Assembly (NCBI GenBank): GCA_020161065.1 | Contig: JAIUPH010000018.1 | Span: 186,001 to 250,000, forward strand | From: Pseudomonadota bacterium | Lineage (GTDB): Bacteria > Pseudomonadota > Gammaproteobacteria > Burkholderiales > Burkholderiaceae_C | Length of the DNA stretch: 64,000 nucleotides | Reading direction: 5' to 3' | Shown: in pieces, positions 25,827-35,982 of the stretch | Position numbering within the stretch: the stretch's first letter is position 1 | Layout: each line of letters begins with the position of its first letter | Made by a program: the position numbers and the translations under genes | The notes under the pieces: generated by a model | The model's input: the letters and a program-made list of their open reading frames with translations, nothing else | Databases searched by the model: none | What the model was told of the DNA's origin: nothing

Positions 25827-27166
25827 CGGCCGTCCTTCATCACCGTCTCGCCGGGCAGGGCGCCGACGTCGGCCACCAGTTGCGGCCGCATGCGCCAGGC
25901 CTTCCAGCTGCGCCGCGCGTTGGCCAGGTTGGCGATCCAGTAGATGCCTTTGAACACCTGCAGGCTGGGCCAGATCGGCGTCTTGCCGTAGAGGTCGCCG
26001 GCCAGCAGCGAGAGCACGGCGCTCTTCACGCCCAGCGGGTTGCGCGGGTGCATGAAGAGTTCGCGCATCGCCGGGTTGGTCATGCGGAAGATGAACCACG
26101 AGAACTGGCGCGGGCCCTTGCGCATCACGCGCTCGAAGCGGCGGCGCGCCGCCGGCAGCGCGGCCGGCTGCTCGAAGAAGGCCTGCACGACCTTGGCGCC
26201 TTCGAAGGCGCTGGTCATCGCCAGGTGCACGCCCGACGAGAACACCGGGTCGATGAAGGCGTAGGCGTCGCCCAGCAGCAGGAAGCGCTCGCCCTGGCAG
26301 ACGTTGCTGCCGTAGCTGTAGTTGCCGGTGGCGTGGACGAGGTCGTCGATCAGCTCGGCGCCCTGCAGCCGCTGCTGCAGTTCGGGCGCCATGGCGATGG
26401 TGTCCATGAAGAACTCGACCAGCGGCTTGCTGCGCGTCTTCAGGTACTTGGGCCAGCAGGTGGCGCCGACGCTGGTGCTGCCGTCGGCCAGCGGGATGAA
26501 CCAGAACCAGCCGTGCTGGAACCAGAAGATGCTGATGTTGCCTTCCAGCCGCCCCGGCAGCCGCTGCGCGCCGCGGAAGTGGCCGAACAGCGCCGCGCTG
26601 TTGTGCAGCGGGTTGCGCTGCTTGCTGCCCATCTGGTTGGCCAGCAAGGTGTCGCGGCCCGAGGCGTCGATGACGAATTGCGCGCGCCAGCGGCGCGGCG
26701 AGCCGTCGTCCAGCTCCGCCGTGACCTCGGCGCCATCGGCATCGAAAGCCACGGCGCGCACGCGGCAGCCTTCCAGCGTCACCACGCCGGCGGCCTGCGC
26801 GTGGCGGAACAGCAGCTCGTCCAGCTCCGAGCGCCGCACCTGCCAGGCGTAGGGCATGGAACGGTCCCAGGCATCGCCGAACTCCAGCAGCGAGGGCGCG
26901 CCGTGCTGCTGCGAGACGAACTCCACGCCCCACTTGGGCATGCCGATGCGCTCGACCGCCTGGCGCAGGCCCAGCGCGTCGAACAGCGGCCCGTTGGCCG
27001 GCAGCAGCGATTCGCCGATGTGAAAGCGCGGGTGGTGCTCCTTCTCCAGCATCAGCACGCGCCGGCCCTGGCGCGCCAGCAGCGTGGCCATGGTGCTGCC
27101 GGCCGGCCCGCCGCCGATGATCAGGACGTCGACGGCGGCCTCGGGCGCGGCGGTGGCTTCAGGCAT
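25823..27166 (-). CDS. flavin-dependent halogenase-family protein (halogenase 2)
   Basis: 447 aa from the ATG at 27166; a TTG at 27187 is in frame but only 12 bases from the -10. FAD motif G18-x-G20-x-x-G23; HIGESLLP at 49-56 as in phenol/pyrrole-type halogenases; WxWxIP as W220-F-W222-F-I-P225; Fx.Px.Sx.G as F304-I-D-P-V-F-S-S-G312. All sequence hallmarks of an active flavin-dependent halogenase are present. Distinct from halogenase 1 (different spacing, shorter C terminus). Heads a - strand operon with MipA, the acyltransferase and GT2. A non-halogenating geranylgeranyl-reductase-like oxidoreductase is the main alternative. Confidence 0.86.
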   Translation of the reverse strand: MPEATAAPEAAVDVLIIGGGPAGSTMATLLARQGRRVLMLEKEHHPRFHIGESLLPANGPLFDALGLRQAVERIGMPKWGVEFVSQQHGAPSLLEFGDAWDRSMPYAWQVRRSELDELLFRHAQAAGVVTLEGCRVRAVAFDADGAEVTAELDDGSPRRWRAQFVIDASGRDTLLANQMGSKQRNPLHNSAALFGHFRGAQRLPGRLEGNISIFWFQHGWFWFIPLADGSTSVGATCWPKYLKTRSKPLVEFFMDTIAMAPELQQRLQGAELIDDLVHATGNYSYGSNVCQGERFLLLGDAYAFIDPVFSSGVHLAMTSAFEGAKVVQAFFEQPAALPAARRRFERVMRKGPRQFSWFIFRMTNPAMRELFMHPRNPLGVKSAVLSLLAGDLYGKTPIWPSLQVFKGIYWIANLANARRSWKAWRMRPQLVADVGALPGETVMKDGR

Positions 27167-27198
27167 GGCGTTAGGGGCGTAGCGCAATCAGGGGACCG

Positions 27199-27226
27199 AT
27201 TATCGCGGCCCGCGCCCGGTGATAAC
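27199..27226. promoter_or_regulatory. divergent -10 elements between halogenase 2 and the PAP2 gene
   Basis: GATAAT on the - strand (27204-27199) lies 33 bases upstream of the halogenase 2 ATG, and GATAAC on the + strand (27221-27226) lies 38 bases before the PAP2 start. -35 elements are not clear. The spacing favours the downstream ATG for halogenase 2. Confidence 0.4.
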
Positions 27227-27264
27227 CTCCCCCGAAAGAACGCGCCGCCACAGGATCCACCCGC

Positions 27265-27984
27265 TTGACGCCGACCCCGCCGCTGCCCGGCGCAGCGCCC
27301 GCTTGGGCACGCCGACTCAAGCGGGTGTGGCGCGTCCACCCGGTGCTCAAGGTGCTGGGCGTGGTCGCCTTCATCACGCTGTTCTTCCAGGGCTACTTCT
27401 TCGTGATGGCGCACCCGCGGCAGCCGCCGGTGCTGATGCCGCTGACGGCCCCGGACCGCTGGATCGGCCTGCAGCCGCTGGCCTTCTGGCCCTATGTGTC
27501 GCTGTGGATCTACGTCGGCGTCGTGCCGGCGCTGATGCCTTCGCTGCGCTGGCTGGTGGCCTATGGCGTGTGGGTGGCGGCGCTGTGCGTCACGGGGTTG
27601 GCCTGCTTCTGGGCCTGGCCGAGCGCGGTGCCGTGGACGGCGCAGCAGCTCGCGCCGGTGCTGCAAGGCCATGCCGGCTTCGCGCTGCTGCGCGGCGTGG
27701 ACGCCGCCGGCAACGCCTGCCCGTCGCTGCACGTGGCCACCGCGCTGTTCACCGCGATCTGGCTCGACCGGCTGCTGCAAGCCGTGGACGCGCCGCGCGC
27801 GCTGCGCGCCCTCAACGCCGGCTGGATGGCGCTGATCGCGTGGTCGACGGTGGCGACGCGGCAACACGTGTCGCTGGACGTGGTGGCCGGCGCGGCGCTG
27901 GGTGCGGCGTTTGCCGCGTTGTCGCTGCACGGCGTGCTGCACCCCCGACGGTGGGCCCGGGACGACGGCAGGCCGGCGCTATGA
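27265..27984 (+). CDS. PAP2-superfamily membrane protein
   Basis: 239 aa polytopic membrane protein with about six TM segments. It holds the PAP2/inositolphosphotransferase-type motifs CPSLHVATALF (C2 region, PSxH) and STVATRQHVSLDVVAG (C3 region, His and Asp of the catalytic pair). The C1 Lys/Arg motif is not obvious, as in the AUR1-like subgroup. Likely a lipid phosphatase or phosphotransferase that could recycle a lipid carrier used in polyene attachment. The start is TTG at 27265; the nearest in-frame ATG would remove a TM segment. First gene of the + strand group with ACP 2 and KS 3. Confidence 0.78.
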   Translation: MTPTPPLPGAAPAWARRLKRVWRVHPVLKVLGVVAFITLFFQGYFFVMAHPRQPPVLMPLTAPDRWIGLQPLAFWPYVSLWIYVGVVPALMPSLRWLVAYGVWVAALCVTGLACFWAWPSAVPWTAQQLAPVLQGHAGFALLRGVDAAGNACPSLHVATALFTAIWLDRLLQAVDAPRALRALNAGWMALIAWSTVATRQHVSLDVVAGAALGAAFAALSLHGVLHPRRWARDDGRPAL

Positions 27985-28072
27985 TCCGCCGCCACCTGAT
28001 TTCGAACGGTCACGGCCCCGGGCACCAGGCCCGCGAAGCCCGCAGAGGCTGGGTCGCGACGGAGCCCCGGAC

Positions 28073-28315
28073 ATGAGTTCACTCGAGGAACTGCAGCAGC
28101 TCATCCACAAGAAGTACGGCATCGAGCCGGCGCAGCTCGACCCCGAGCAGCCCATGCTCGAAGCCGGCATCGACTCGCTGGCGCTGGTGGAATTCCTGTT
28201 CGAGGTGGAAGAGAAGTTCAAGGTGTCGCTCGACGCCTACCCCGACATCCAGACGCTGTCGGCGCTGGCGCAAGCCATCGACGAAGTGCGCGCGCGCGCC
28301 GCGCAGACCGCCTGA
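28073..28315 (+). CDS. acyl carrier protein 2 of the aryl-polyene cluster
   Basis: 80 aa ACP. Attachment motif AGIDSLALVEFLFEVEEKF with the phosphopantetheine Ser. Start ATG at 28073, with GGAG about 9 bases upstream. Pairs with KS 3, which begins 11 bases after its stop. Aryl-polyene systems use two ACPs, and this is the second, in a different arm from ACP 1. The division of labour (starter loading versus elongation) cannot be read from sequence. Confidence 0.9.
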   Translation: MSSLEELQQLIHKKYGIEPAQLDPEQPMLEAGIDSLALVEFLFEVEEKFKVSLDAYPDIQTLSALAQAIDEVRARAAQTA

Positions 28316-28326
28316 CGCCGGCGGCC

Positions 28327-29538
28327 ATGGCGGTCGTCGTCACCGGCCTGGGCCTGCAGTCGCCGTACGGCGAAGACCCGGGCCTGATGTTCGCCGCGCT
28401 GCGGCGCGGCGAATCGGCGGTGGCCGAGGTCTTTGCCGGCCAGCTGCCCAAGCCGGCGGCGGCGGCCACCGTCGCTTTCGACGAAACGCGCTGGTTCACC
28501 AAGCTGCAGCTGGCCGGCGTCGACCGCGTCAGCCAGCTCGCCGTGGCCGCCGCCGACCTGGCGTGGCAAGACGCCGGCACGCCCGCCGGGCTGGATGCCG
28601 AACGCATCGGCCTCTACGCCGGCTGCGGCATGGGCGGCGCCGCGGCGCTGGACAGCGCCTACCTCAGCGGCACCCAGGGCGGCCGCGTGCCGCCGCTGAC
28701 CATCCCGGCCTTCATGCCCAACGCGCCGGCCGCGCACGCCGCCATCCGGCTGGGCATCAAGGGGCCGGTGCTGACCTATTCGGTGGCCTGCGCCTCGGCC
28801 GCGGTGGCCATCGGCGAGGCCTTGCGCGCGCTGCAGCGCGGCGAGATCGACCTCGCCATCGCCGGCGGCAGCGAGGCGCTGATCGTCCCCGGCGTCGTCG
28901 CCGCCTGGCAGGCCATGCAGACGCTGGCCGCCTTCGCGCCCGGCCAGGCGGCGCGGGCCTGCCGGCCGTTTGCCGCCGACCGCGGCGGCTTCGTGCTCGG
29001 CGAAGGCGCGGCCTTCCTGGTGCTGGAGCGCGAGGACCAGGCGCGCGCGCGCGGCGCCCGTCTGCACGGCCGGCTGCTCGGCTACGGCCTCAGCAGCGAC
29101 GCCAGCCACCTGACCAAGCCCGACGCCGCCGGCCAGGCGCGCGCGCTGCGCGCCGCCTTGCGCGAGGCCGGGCTGCAGCCGGCCGACGTGGGCTACTGCA
29201 ACGCCCACGGCACCGCCACCAAGATCGGCGACGTGGTCGAGTCCGAGGCGCTGGCCGCCGTGTGGGGGCCGGCGCTGGCCGATCTGCGCGTCAGCTCGAC
29301 CAAGGCGATGCACGGCCACCTGCTGGGCGCCGCCGGCTCGCTGGAAGCGGCCATCACGCTGCTGGCGCTGCAGCAGCGCGCGCTGCCGCCCAACCTGCAC
29401 GGCGGCGCGGTGGAGTCGGCCTGCCCGCTGAACCTGGTGGCGCCCGACGACACCGCGGCGCCGGCGCTGCGGGCGGCCATCAGCAGCTCGTTCGCGTTCG
29501 GCGGCAGCAACGCCGTGCTGGCCTTCGGCGCCGTTTGA
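28327..29538 (+). CDS. beta-ketoacyl-ACP synthase (KS 3), FabF-like
   Basis: 403 aa complete KS. Nucleophile Cys155 in YSVACASAAVA, His in CNAHGTATKIGD and TKAMHGHLLGAAGS, closing SSFAFGGSNAVLAFG. More FabF-like than KS 1 and KS 2 (it opens directly with AVVVTGLGLQSPYG) and stands alone without a chain-length-factor partner, recalling ApeR-type KS proteins. It may perform the first condensation on the aryl starter. Its stop is 29 bases before glnS. Confidence 0.9.
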   Translation: MAVVVTGLGLQSPYGEDPGLMFAALRRGESAVAEVFAGQLPKPAAAATVAFDETRWFTKLQLAGVDRVSQLAVAAADLAWQDAGTPAGLDAERIGLYAGCGMGGAAALDSAYLSGTQGGRVPPLTIPAFMPNAPAAHAAIRLGIKGPVLTYSVACASAAVAIGEALRALQRGEIDLAIAGGSEALIVPGVVAAWQAMQTLAAFAPGQAARACRPFAADRGGFVLGEGAAFLVLEREDQARARGARLHGRLLGYGLSSDASHLTKPDAAGQARALRAALREAGLQPADVGYCNAHGTATKIGDVVESEALAAVWGPALADLRVSSTKAMHGHLLGAAGSLEAAITLLALQQRALPPNLHGGAVESACPLNLVAPDDTAAPALRAAISSSFAFGGSNAVLAFGAV

Positions 29539-29567
29539 AGCACGGTCCCGGCCGATAAAATCGGCCG
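29535..29567 (+). promoter_or_regulatory. glnS promoter directly abutting the start codon
   Basis: TAAAAT (29556-29561, 5 of 6 to consensus) is the apparent -10; TTGAAG (29535-29540) is a possible -35 with 15-base spacing. Transcription would start within a base or two of the ATG at 29568, giving a leaderless mRNA. GGCCGAT (29550-29556) and ATCGGCC (29560-29566) also form a perfect 7-bp inverted repeat around AAA. Confidence 0.55.
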
Positions 29568-31349
<1,782 letters not shown>

Positions 31350-31428
31350 CCGCCGCGGCGGAACCTTTGCGCCGCCGGCGCGGTCGATGCAAGATGGCCG
31401 CTTCGTCTCGCGGCCTTCGGAGTGCACC

Positions 31429-31902
31429 ATGCGAATCGCTGCCATCGCGCTGGCCTTGCTGGCCGGCGGCGCCGCCGCCCAGGCGGCTGGCGTCGTGGAA
31501 GTCGGCTTCAAGCCGGCCGACCAGTACGTCGACGCCGGCCGCGGCATCGACGGCCAGCGCACGCTGGAGCAACTGGGCGCCTACTTCAAGTCGCTGGGCG
31601 CGCGGCTGCCCGACGGCCGCACGCTGAAGATCGACGTGCAGGAACTCGACCTCGCCGGCGAGCAGCGCCCGATGCGCCGCACCGACGACCTGCGCGTGAT
31701 GCGCGGCGGCGCCGACTGGCCGGCGATGACGCTGCGCTGGACCTTGAGCGAAGGCGAGCGCACGCTGCAAAGCGGCGAAGAACGCATCAGCGACATGAAC
31801 TACCTGATGCACTCGATGCGCGGCGACAACGACCCGCTGACCTACGAGAAGCGCATGATCGAGCAGTGGTTCGAGCAGCGCTTCGCGCCGCCCAAGCCCT
31901 GA
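31429..31902 (+). CDS. DUF3016-family exported protein
   Basis: 157 aa from the ATG at 31429, chosen because GGAG (31418-31421) precedes it by 7 bases and the next residues form a signal peptide (RIAAIALALLAGGAAAQA). The mature domain shows DUF3016-like blocks: EVGFKPADQYVDAG, LKIDVQELDLAGEQ, RVMRGGADWPAMTLRWTL and the end WFEQRFAPPKP. Periplasmic; function unknown. Stands alone between glnS and a convergent permease gene. Confidence 0.85.
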   Translation: MRIAAIALALLAGGAAAQAAGVVEVGFKPADQYVDAGRGIDGQRTLEQLGAYFKSLGARLPDGRTLKIDVQELDLAGEQRPMRRTDDLRVMRGGADWPAMTLRWTLSEGERTLQSGEERISDMNYLMHSMRGDNDPLTYEKRMIEQWFEQRFAPPKP

Positions 31903-31924
31903 GGCGGCGTCCGCCCGCGCGGCC

Positions 31925-33187
31925 TCAGCGCCAGGCGAGCCACAGCGCCACCAGCGCCAGCGACGCCAGCGTCACCGGCACGCCGGTGCGCGCGTGGCGC
32001 GCCCAGTCGATCGTGATGCCGCGCTTGCGCGCCGCGTCGACGACGATGATGTTGGCGATCGACCCGACGATCAGCAGGTTGCCCGCCAGCGTGCTGACCA
32101 GCGCCAGCAGCGTGCCGGCCTCGGCGGTGGCGATGCCCGGCCCCTGCACGGCCGGCAGCAGCAGCATCACCGCCGGCACGTTGCTGACCAGGTTGGACAG
32201 CGCCAGCGTGGCGGCGAACAGCGGGCCGGTCTGCTCCAGGTGCAGGCCCTGGTCGCGCAAGGCCTGCAGCGCCTGCGCCGTGAGCCCGCTGTGCTGCAGC
32301 GCGTGGTTGACGACGAACAGCCCCATGAACAGCACCAGCAGTTCCCAGTCGACCAGGTTCATCACGCGCGACGAGTGGAAGCGCTGGCTGAGCAGCAGCA
32401 CGCCGGCGCCGACCAGCGCGGCCACTTCGCGCGGCCAGTCGGTGGCCAGGAAGATCAGCATCAGCGCCGCGGCCACCAGCAGGCCCTTGGCGGTCTGCCA
32501 GGCGTCGAAGGGCGGCTCGGCGTCGTCGCGGCCGACTTGCGGCGGTGGCGACGGCGTCGGCGCGGCGCCGTCCCGCGGCGCCGGCAGCCGCCAGGCCAGC
32601 AGCGCCCACAGCAGGCCCAGGCTGGCGACCACCGGCAGCCAGGCGCGCTGGACATAACTGCCGAAATGCAGGTTCAGGACGGCGCCGATCAGCATGTTCT
32701 GCGGGTTGCCGATCAGCGTGGCGGCCGAGCCGATGTTGCTGGCGCAGGCCAGCGCCAGCAGGTAGGGCACGGGGTCGAGCCGGCGGCGCAGGCAGGCGTC
32801 GGCCAGCACCGGCGCCATCGCCAGGCAGACCACGTCGTTGGTGAACACCGCCGACAGCGCGCCGGCCACCGCGATCACCAGCGCCAGCCAGGCCGCCGGC
32901 GGCAGCGGCAGCGCCGCCATGCGCCGCGTGACGGCCCCGTAGAAGCCGCCCAGCCGCATCTGCGCCGAGATCACCATGAACGAGAACAGCAGCAGGATGG
33001 TGGGCAGGTGGATGGCCTGCGCCGCCTGCTCGGGCGTCAGTTCGCCGGCGCCGACGATGGCGATGGCGCCGAGCAGCGCGACGCCCGTGCGGTCCAGGTG
33101 CAGCCGCGGCAGGCCGCCGAGGATCATGCCCAGGTAGACGACGGCAAAGACGGCCAGCACGAAAACGCTGTGGGGCAGGTCGGTCAT
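31925..33187 (-). CDS. SLC13/ArsB-type anion permease
   Basis: 420 aa, about 11 TM segments, start ATG at 33187. Two half-repeats each carry the family helix-break motif: FTNDVVCLAMAPVLAD in the first and LSNLVSNVPAVMLLLP in the second, followed by GNPQNMLIG and GNLLIVGSIANIIVVD. These match the ion transporter (IT) superfamily that includes ArsB, CitT and NhaD. Substrate may be a dicarboxylate, arsenite or similar anion and cannot be told from sequence. A 25-residue hydrophilic loop sits between the halves. Confidence 0.87.
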   Translation of the reverse strand: MTDLPHSVFVLAVFAVVYLGMILGGLPRLHLDRTGVALLGAIAIVGAGELTPEQAAQAIHLPTILLLFSFMVISAQMRLGGFYGAVTRRMAALPLPPAAWLALVIAVAGALSAVFTNDVVCLAMAPVLADACLRRRLDPVPYLLALACASNIGSAATLIGNPQNMLIGAVLNLHFGSYVQRAWLPVVASLGLLWALLAWRLPAPRDGAAPTPSPPPQVGRDDAEPPFDAWQTAKGLLVAAALMLIFLATDWPREVAALVGAGVLLLSQRFHSSRVMNLVDWELLVLFMGLFVVNHALQHSGLTAQALQALRDQGLHLEQTGPLFAATLALSNLVSNVPAVMLLLPAVQGPGIATAEAGTLLALVSTLAGNLLIVGSIANIIVVDAARKRGITIDWARHARTGVPVTLASLALVALWLAWR

Positions 33188-33302
33188 CGGCGCTCGGGCA
33201 GCGGGTCGCGGGTGGCGGAATGCAGGTGACGGCTGGCGGGTGGCCGGTGGGCCAAATGCTGCGATGATCGCACCCCCATTTTCGAACCCGGAGTCGCCGC
33301 CC

Positions 33303-33749
33303 GTGCCGTCTTTTCGTTCCCTGCTGATGCCCCTCGCGCTCGCCCTGCCCCTCGCTGCCGCCGCCCAGAACGCCGATCCGCTGAAGGCCGCCGCCGCCGA
33401 GAGCGGCGCCGTCGTCACCGACAGCGGCTTGGTCTACCGCTCGCTGAAGGACGGCAGCGGCGCCGCGCCGGCCGCCAGCGACACCGTGAAGGTGCACTAC
33501 CGCGGCACCTTCCCCGACGGCAAGGAGTTCGACAGCTCGTTCAAGCGCAACCAGCCGGCCGAGTTTCCGCTCAACCGCGTGATCAAGTGCTGGACCGAAG
33601 GCGTGCAGAAGATGAAGGTCGGCGGCAAGGCCAAGCTCACCTGCCCGGCGGCCATCGCCTACGGCGAGCGCGGCACGCCCGGCGGCCCGATCCCGCCCAA
33701 CGCGGTGCTGCAGTTCGAGGTGGAGCTGCTGGGCGTCGCCGGCAAGTAG
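33303..33749 (+). CDS. exported FKBP-type peptidyl-prolyl cis-trans isomerase
   Basis: 148 aa from the GTG at 33303, which has CGGAG (33289-33293) 9 bases upstream and directly yields a signal peptide (SLLMPLALALPLAAAAQN). FKBP domain: SDTVKVHYRGTFPDGKEFDSS, NRVIKCWTEGVQKMKVGGKA, and AYGERGTPGGPIPPNAVLQF with the usual active-site aromatics. Assists folding of exported proteins in the periplasm. A longer start at 33240 is possible but would bury the signal. Divergent from the permease gene. Confidence 0.9.
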   Translation: MPSFRSLLMPLALALPLAAAAQNADPLKAAAAESGAVVTDSGLVYRSLKDGSGAAPAASDTVKVHYRGTFPDGKEFDSSFKRNQPAEFPLNRVIKCWTEGVQKMKVGGKAKLTCPAAIAYGERGTPGGPIPPNAVLQFEVELLGVAGK

Positions 33750-33758
33750 GCGCGCGGT

Positions 33759-34682
<924 letters not shown>

Positions 34683-34725
34683 GGGTCGGGCAAGGCGCCG
34701 GGTCTTGAGGGGCTAGCATCGTCTC

Positions 34726-35547
34726 ATGCTTCGCCGTCGCTTCCTTGGCATGGCCCTGGCAGCCGCCGTGTTGCCGCTGCCTGCCGCCGCCCAGCCGCCG
34801 TCGCAGCCACCGCCGCTGCCGCCGCTGGCCGAGGAGGTGCCCTTCATCACCACGCCCGACAACGTGACGCTGGCGCTGCTGCGCCTGGCGGGCGTGCGCC
34901 GCGGCGACCACGTGATCGACCTCGGCTCGGGCGACGGCCGCATCGTCATCACCGCGGCGCGGCGCTTCGGTGCCAGCGGGCTGGGCGTGGAGATCGTGCC
35001 CGAGCTGGTGGCGCGCAGCCGCGCCGCGGCGGCAAGCGCGGGCGTGGCGGCGAAGGCCGAGTTCCTCGAACAGGATTTGTTCAAGACCGACCTGTCGCGC
35101 GCCACCGTCGTCACGATGTACCTGCTGCCCGAGGTCAACCTGCAGTTGCGCCCCGCCCTGCTGGCGCTGGCGCCGGGCACGCGCATCGTCTCGCACGACT
35201 GGGACCTGGGCGACTGGCTGCCCGACGAAACCCTGGTGGTCGACGCGCCCGCCAAGACCATCGGCCGCGAGAAGAAGAGCCGCCTCTACCGCTGGGTGGT
35301 GCCGGCGCCGCTGGCCGGGCTGTGGTGCGGCGACGGCGGCCTGCAGTGGCGCATCAGCCAGCAATACCAGTTCGTGCAGCTGAGCTGGCAGCAGGGCCCG
35401 AGGGGCTGGACGCTGCCGGGGCGGCTGGACGGCGCCGCGCTGCAACTCGTCGGCGCCGCGCCGGGGCCGCTGCGCTGGCAGGCGCGGGGCGATGAACTGG
35501 TGGCCGGCGCGCAGCGGCTGCGGCGCCGCGGCGGCGAGGGCTGCTGA
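34726..35547 (+). CDS. exported class I SAM-dependent methyltransferase-like protein
   Basis: 273 aa. N terminus RRRFLGMALAAAVLPLPAAAQP is a signal peptide with a twin-Arg-like RRRF start, followed by a Pro-rich stretch. The Rossmann core has motif I DLGSGDGRIVI (about residue 66), the acidic GVEIVPEL, and TMYLLPEVNLQLRP. Resembles methyltransferases that act on small molecules or protein lysines; a periplasmic location is odd because SAM is cytosolic, unless the signal is uncleaved. The last 70 residues form an extra beta-rich region. Convergent with the small protein gene. Confidence 0.82.
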   Translation: MLRRRFLGMALAAAVLPLPAAAQPPSQPPPLPPLAEEVPFITTPDNVTLALLRLAGVRRGDHVIDLGSGDGRIVITAARRFGASGLGVEIVPELVARSRAAAASAGVAAKAEFLEQDLFKTDLSRATVVTMYLLPEVNLQLRPALLALAPGTRIVSHDWDLGDWLPDETLVVDAPAKTIGREKKSRLYRWVVPAPLAGLWCGDGGLQWRISQQYQFVQLSWQQGPRGWTLPGRLDGAALQLVGAAPGPLRWQARGDELVAGAQRLRRRGGEGC

Positions 35548-35553
35548 GCGACT

Positions 35554-35781
35554 TCAATCGTCGAACTGCGGCTGCACCGTCGGCGTGGCGAATTCGCGGC
35601 CGACCACGGCGCGGGCGTACAGGTAGTTGCAGCGCGCGCGCTCTGACAGGTCGTCGAGCTGCACCTGGCCCTTGCCGTCGCACGGGAAGGCCAGGCCGCG
35701 GCCTTGCTGAAACAGCGATTCGAAGCGCAACTGGAAGCGGCCGGTGGGGCTGGCGTGGCTGGCTTGGTGCAGGGCAGACAT
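35554..35781 (-). CDS. small uncharacterised protein
   Basis: 75 aa from an ATG at 35781 preceded by GGAG with good spacing; a frame open to 35811 has no ribosome site. Sequence blocks RFQLRFESLFQQGRGLAFPCDGKG and LDDLSERARCNYLYARAVVGREFA look conserved in type (quoted here in parts; positions about 13-36 and 41-64). Proteins of this size and the motif SERARxNYLYAR are found in Burkholderiales as I recall, with no assigned function. Likely cytosolic. Confidence 0.65.
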   Translation of the reverse strand: MSALHQASHASPTGRFQLRFESLFQQGRGLAFPCDGKGQVQLDDLSERARCNYLYARAVVGREFATPTVQPQFDD

Positions 35782-35933
35782 GGCGTGGACTCCTGGCTGA
35801 ACGTGTCGCAACGATAGGCAGCGGGCCCCGGCGCCACCATCGCCGGGGCGCGCAATCGGGCCTCGGAAGCGGGCTGCCCGCAGCGTCGGACGCTCGCCGA
35901 CAGGAGTTCTCGCACCGCCCGCCCACCCGCACG

Positions 35934-35962
35934 CCCCCCCCCCGCCGGCGGGCCGGTACGAT
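35934..35962 (+). promoter_or_regulatory. poly-C tract in the candidate promoter of the EamA gene
   Basis: Ten consecutive C (35934-35943) occupy the place where a -35 hexamer or spacer would lie upstream of TACGAT (35957-35962), a plausible -10 about 20 bases before the ATG at 35983. Length changes in such a tract could alter promoter spacing. Confidence 0.35.
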
Positions 35963-35982
35963 CGCCGGGCCTGCGCCTGCCC

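Noticed and set aside
33260-33272. TGCGATGATCGCA palindrome upstream of the FKBP gene
   Set aside because: A 13-base symmetric string is weak evidence in this GC-rich sequence and has no partner regulator nearby.
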